DNA from: UBA11869 sp964544965
Lineage (GTDB): Bacteria > Pseudomonadota > Gammaproteobacteria > Eutrophobiales > Eutrophobiaceae
DNA: 9,232 nucleotides
Reading direction: 5' to 3'
Assembly (NCBI GenBank): GCA_964544965.1
Contig: CAZJED010000048.1
Span: 1 to 9,232, forward strand
The translations under genes and the position numbers were made by a program. Below the pieces are notes generated by a model. It worked only from the letters and a program-made list of their open reading frames with translations, did not search any database and had not been told where the DNA came from. Each line of letters begins with the position of its first letter. Positions within the stretch are counted from its first letter, which is position 1. Of the stretch, positions 7,230 to 9,232 are shown piece by piece.

Positions 7230-7303
7230 TACTGTTTAATTTAAAATTAAAAAATGTTAAATCACTTTATCTTTATTAGATGTAAAACTTTAACAATAAA
7301 ATT

Positions 7304-8143
7304 ATGAATACAAAAAATGAAATCGCTGAAAATATTAAGATAGCGTTAAGGGAAGATATTGGAACAGGTGATGTTACAACAGATTTAATAGAGCCTCATA
7401 CTATTGCTGAAGCAACTCTAATTTGTCGTGACAATGCAATTTTATGTGGTATCGATTGGTTTAATGAAGTTTTTAATCAGCTCGACGACTCTATTGAAAT
7501 AAAATGGAATGCTAATGATGGTGATGAAATAAAAACTGATCAGACTTTGTGTGTCCTTAATGGCCCGGCTCATTCAATTCTGACCGGGGAAAGAACGGCG
7601 ATCAATTTTATTCAAACATTATCAGCAGTCTCAACTAATGTTGCAGCATTTGTGAGTCGTGTAAAGAACACAAGAGTAAAAATATTGGACACCAGAAAAA
7701 CAATTCCGGGATTACGTTATGCACAAAAATATGCAGTTACTATTGGGGGAGGTATTAATCATCGTCAAGGACTCTTTGATGAAGTTCTTATTAAAGAAAA
7801 TCATATATTAGCGTCTGGCTCCATCGAGGAAACAATTAAAAAAGCTAAAGATAAAAAATTACCAATCACAGTAGAAGTTGAAAATTTAGATCAACTAAAA
7901 AATGCATTAGAAACTGATGTCGATAAAATAATGTTAGATAATTTTACGCCGCCAAATATATATAAAGCAGTGACAATGGCAAGAGGGAAAATTAAAATTG
8001 AGGCATCTGGAAATGCTACTCTTAATAATGTACACGTAATAGCTGGTACAGGTGTTGACTACATTTCTATCGGGGCACTAACGAAAAATATTGAAGCGGT
8101 TGATTTCTCACTGTCAGTCAATCTTGTTTATATTGCAAGATAA
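7304..8143 (+). CDS. nadC: Nicotinate-nucleotide pyrophosphorylase (carboxylating), quinolinate phosphoribosyltransferase
   Basis: NadC converts quinolinate and PRPP to nicotinate mononucleotide, CO2 and pyrophosphate in de novo NAD synthesis. The product is 279 aa, slightly shorter than E. coli (297) but complete. Diagnostic blocks are present: REDIGTGDVTTDL (16-28), GERTAINFIQ (95-104), DTRKTIPGLR (129-138), GGGINHRQGLFD (148-159) followed by IKENH, EVE (191-193), MLDN (210-213) and EASGN plus YISIGALT near the C-terminus. The start at 7304 leaves 74 bp after the symporter and shows no Shine-Dalgarno. nadC next to ampDE is a known gammaproteobacterial neighbourhood; here the symporter intervenes. 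It converges on fchA across a 19-bp gap. Confidence 0.97.
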   Translation: MNTKNEIAENIKIALREDIGTGDVTTDLIEPHTIAEATLICRDNAILCGIDWFNEVFNQLDDSIEIKWNANDGDEIKTDQTLCVLNGPAHSILTGERTAINFIQTLSAVSTNVAAFVSRVKNTRVKILDTRKTIPGLRYAQKYAVTIGGGINHRQGLFDEVLIKENHILASGSIEETIKKAKDKKLPITVEVENLDQLKNALETDVDKIMLDNFTPPNIYKAVTMARGKIKIEASGNATLNNVHVIAGTGVDYISIGALTKNIEAVDFSLSVNLVYIAR

Positions 8144-8164
8144 AAAATATGAAGTTGATATTTT
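8144..8164. terminator. AT-only inverted repeat between convergent nadC and fchA (possible bidirectional terminator)
   Basis: AAAATAT (8144-8150) and ATATTTT (8158-8164) are perfect 7-bp arms around a 7-nt loop, starting right after the nadC stop and overlapping the fchA stop codon. Read on the minus strand, the second arm runs into six T residues, favouring fchA termination; the plus direction has only four T. The stem has no G-C pairs, so it is weak, and the placement is the main support. Confidence 0.4.
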
Positions 8165-8786
8165 AAAGTTTACTTTTTACCAATTCATAAACGTTTTCTT
8201 TAAATAATTCAACGCCATCTAGTAATGCTTCTAATTGTTGCCTACGGTCATCTGCAAATTCTTTGTCTTTAATACCGCCTATATTAATATATACATTCAG
8301 TGCTGCACTTCTAAGGCCAGCATATCCAGCTAATAAAGCAACTCCCGCATCACTGATAACATTAGCATTTCCTTTTTCAGCTGCCGATTCCGATAAGTTA
8401 ATAACCTGGCGACATAATTTAGCGCAAGTTAAGGGAACATCTGTAGCTTCTTTCAATGCAGCCTGAATACCCTCTGTACGTAATCTTTTTTCTTCGTCAG
8501 TTTCTTTGGCCATGCCATATGCGGCCATAACACCATTAAAAACATCAACATCATCTTTTATCGCATCTGTTAGTTTTGCTCTTAGGCTTTCGGATTCATT
8601 TAAAATATTCGTAAATTCATCCTGTACATCTTCATATCCCTTTTTCCCGATTGTAAAATTTGCAACCATACTTATAAGGGCTGCTCCTATCGCGCCATTA
8701 ACTGCTGCCCCGCCGCCGCCGCCTGGTGTTGAGGCTTTGCTGGCCAATTCGTCTAAGAAAGTTTGAATTGTCATATCCTTAATCAT
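8163..8786 (-). CDS. fchA: Methenyltetrahydrofolate cyclohydrolase (FchA)
   Basis: FchA interconverts 5,10-methenyl-H4folate and 10-formyl-H4folate in the cytoplasm. It belongs to the formiminotransferase-cyclodeaminase fold family but stands alone. The 207-aa product matches Methylobacterium extorquens FchA (208 aa, recalled from memory) across its length: TIQTFLDELASKASTPGGGG at 6-25, ISMVANFTIGKKGYEDV at 38-54, a D-D-V-D-x-F-N-G-V-M-A-A-Y-G segment near 78-91, KEATDVPLTCAKLCRQVI at 112-129, GNANVISDAGVA at 139-150 and YAGLRSAALNVYIN at 155-168. The ATG at 8786 is preceded by AGGAGG (8799-8794) with 7-nt spacing, the strongest ribosome-binding site in the window, which favours it over the internal ATG at 8774. 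It lies divergent to mtdA, its pathway partner, which makes cyclohydrolase much likelier than histidine-degrading cyclodeaminase. Confidence 0.95.
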   Translation of the reverse strand: MIKDMTIQTFLDELASKASTPGGGGGAAVNGAIGAALISMVANFTIGKKGYEDVQDEFTNILNESESLRAKLTDAIKDDVDVFNGVMAAYGMAKETDEEKRLRTEGIQAALKEATDVPLTCAKLCRQVINLSESAAEKGNANVISDAGVALLAGYAGLRSAALNVYINIGGIKDKEFADDRRQQLEALLDGVELFKENVYELVKSKL

Positions 8787-8793
8787 GGTTACC

Positions 8794-8799
8794 CCTCCT
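8794..8799 (-). promoter_or_regulatory. Consensus Shine-Dalgarno of fchA
   Basis: The minus strand reads AGGAGG inside a purine-rich GGGAGAGGAGGGG tract, 7 nt before the ATG. It fixes the fchA start at 8786. It contrasts with lpxH, ampD, the symporter and nadC, which have almost no Shine-Dalgarno, suggesting high translation of fchA. Confidence 0.85.
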
Positions 8800-8830
8800 C
8801 TCCCTTATTTTTATTAAGTTAAAACATAAG

Positions 8831-8836
8831 ATTATA
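8831..8836 (-). promoter_or_regulatory. Probable -10 box of the fchA promoter
   Basis: A perfect TATAAT occurs on the minus strand at 8836-8831, placing a start site near 8824 and a leader of about 38 nt. No recognisable -35 lies 16-18 nt upstream, which would fit an activator-dependent promoter. A second TATAAT at 8865-8860 on the same strand also lacks a -35. Confidence 0.4.
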
Positions 8837-8863
8837 CGAGTGTGCGAATGAAATACATAATTA

Positions 8864-8880
8864 TAGTTAAATAACTAATA
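8864..8880. promoter_or_regulatory. Inverted and direct repeat of TAACTA in the fchA-mtdA control region (possible operator)
   Basis: TAGTTA-AA-TAACTA (8864-8877) is an inverted repeat with 6-bp arms and a 2-bp centre. It runs into a second TAAC on the same strand (8877-8880), so the motif occurs as both inverted and direct repeats. It lies just upstream of the fchA -10 candidate and overlaps the second TATAAT. A regulator site is plausible but unproven; AT-rich DNA makes such repeats commoner by chance. Confidence 0.35.
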
Positions 8881-8964
8881 ACTTGGTTGTCGTCTAATCA
8901 TGCATCGGTTATCTTATGCAGCCCTTAATGAAAGACTTAATCAAAATGGCTTTTTTTTAGTAAA

Positions 8965-8978
8965 TAATAATATTATTA
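8965..8978. promoter_or_regulatory. 14-bp palindrome upstream of mtdA (possible operator)
   Basis: TAATAATATTATTA is a perfect palindrome ending 45 bp before the mtdA ATG, within an almost pure A/T stretch that follows eight T residues (8951-8958). It could be a protein-binding site or part of the mtdA promoter. No clean -35/-10 pair is visible here, so the call is tentative. Confidence 0.3.
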
Positions 8979-9023
8979 ACAATATTAAGATTATTATAAG
9001 AATCATATTTTAGAGGAATAATA

Positions 9024-9232
9024 ATGAAGAAATTGCTTTTTCAGTTAGATACAGATATCCACCCTGCTGTTTTTGATACAGTTGTTGCATATGATGGTGG
9101 TGCTGACCACGTTATTGGCCATGGTAATGTTACGCCTGAGAATGTAACCCCGCTTGTAGAAGGTACAATTTTTACCAGAGCCCCAAAAGAAAAACAAAAT
9201 ACTGCTATATTTGTTGGTGGTAGCAATATGGT
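9024..9232 (+). CDS. mtdA: NADP-dependent methylene-tetrahydrofolate dehydrogenase MtdA (N-terminal part, cut by window edge)
   Basis: MtdA oxidises methylene-H4folate (and methylene-H4MPT) to the methenyl form with NADP, or runs in reverse during assimilation. Only the first 69 codons are present; the frame is open to the right edge, and the family is about 290 aa. The visible part matches M. extorquens MtdA as I recall it: MKKLLFQLDTD start, FDTVVAYDGGADHVIGHGNV around 17-36, VTPENV, VEGTIFTRAPKEKQNTAIFV around 46-64, then GGSNM. The paralogue MtdB begins quite differently, so MtdA is preferred. AGAGGAA at 9012-9018, 5 nt before the ATG, fixes the start. It is divergent from fchA, whose enzyme uses its product. 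The NADP-binding domain lies beyond the window, so integrity cannot be judged. Confidence 0.93.
   Translation, partial: MKKLLFQLDTDIHPAVFDTVVAYDGGADHVIGHGNVTPENVTPLVEGTIFTRAPKEKQNTAIFVGGSNM

Noticed and set aside
7235..7251. TTTAATTT-A-AAATTAAA inverted repeat after the symporter as a terminator
   Set aside because: The arms have only one base between them, so no proper loop can form, there is no G-C pair and no following T-run; chance in A/T-rich DNA is likely.
8506..8766. 86-codon open frame on the plus strand opposite fchA
   Set aside because: It mirrors the conserved fchA sequence; its proline run is only the complement of the TPGGGGG loop.
8921..8958. Terminator ending in the T8 run upstream of mtdA
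   Set aside because: The T-run is preceded only by a 3-bp GCC/GGC pairing across a long loop, which is too weak for a rho-independent terminator.
9024..9232. MtdB or bifunctional FolD for the right-edge gene
   Set aside because: The N-terminus follows MtdA (LLFQ-DTD, AYDGGADHV, GTIFTRAPKE); MtdB and FolD start with different sequences.
1..9232. CRISPR array, insertion sequence, prophage, toxin-antitoxin or defence system
   Set aside because: I saw no regular spaced repeats, transposase or integrase motifs, target-site duplications or defence-type domains. The tRNA genes are intact, with no duplicated 3' ends suggesting an integrated element.

Overview
This window is AT-rich chromosomal DNA, roughly one third G+C by eye, from what looks like a gammaproteobacterium. 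Three things point there: the neighbourhoods cysS/tRNA cluster/ppiB/lpxH and ampD-ampE/nadC, lpxH itself (lipid A synthesis), and protein lengths close to the E. coli orthologues. The right end carries fchA and the start of mtdA, which encode the methenyl-H4folate cyclohydrolase and NADP-dependent methylene-H4folate dehydrogenase of methylotrophs. A low-GC methylotrophic or methanotrophic gammaproteobacterium (for example a marine or symbiotic Methylococcales or a Methylophaga-like lineage) is my best inference. No marker here fixes the genus.

Layout. 1-974 (minus): a periplasmic PDZ plus M48 zinc-metalloprotease lipoprotein, cut by the left edge. 1045-1427 (minus): a tRNA cluster read as Pro(TGG)-Arg(TCT)-His(GTG)-Lys(CTT), behind a strong sigma70-type promoter at 1463-1491. 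1529-2917 (minus): cysS. Divergent promoters lie between 2918 and 3071. 3072-4317 (plus): ppiB-lpxH, which abuts the convergent ampE with no spacer. 4318-5729 (minus): ampD-ampE with an ATGA overlap. 5883-7229 (plus): an AGCS sodium:alanine/glycine symporter. 7304-8143 (plus): nadC. 8163-8786 (minus): fchA, convergent with nadC across a small AT-only hairpin. 8787-9023: a 237-bp divergent control region. 9024 to the right edge (plus): mtdA, cut after 69 codons.

How the genes fit together. The left and middle parts are housekeeping: aminoacylation and tRNA supply (cysS, tRNAs), protein folding (ppiB), lipid A and peptidoglycan turnover (lpxH, ampDE), envelope proteolysis (M48), amino-acid uptake and NAD synthesis (nadC). 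The right end is a central C1 module. MtdA interconverts methylene- and methenyl-H4folate with NADP, and FchA interconverts methenyl- and 10-formyl-H4folate. Together they do what bifunctional FolD does in most bacteria.

No stretch longer than about 300 bp lacks a gene once the tRNA block at 1045-1427 is counted. I saw no CRISPR array, insertion sequence, prophage gene or rRNA. I did not find a convincing undescribed system. The best leads are the divergent fchA/mtdA control region and the tRNA-to-M48 transcript arrangement.
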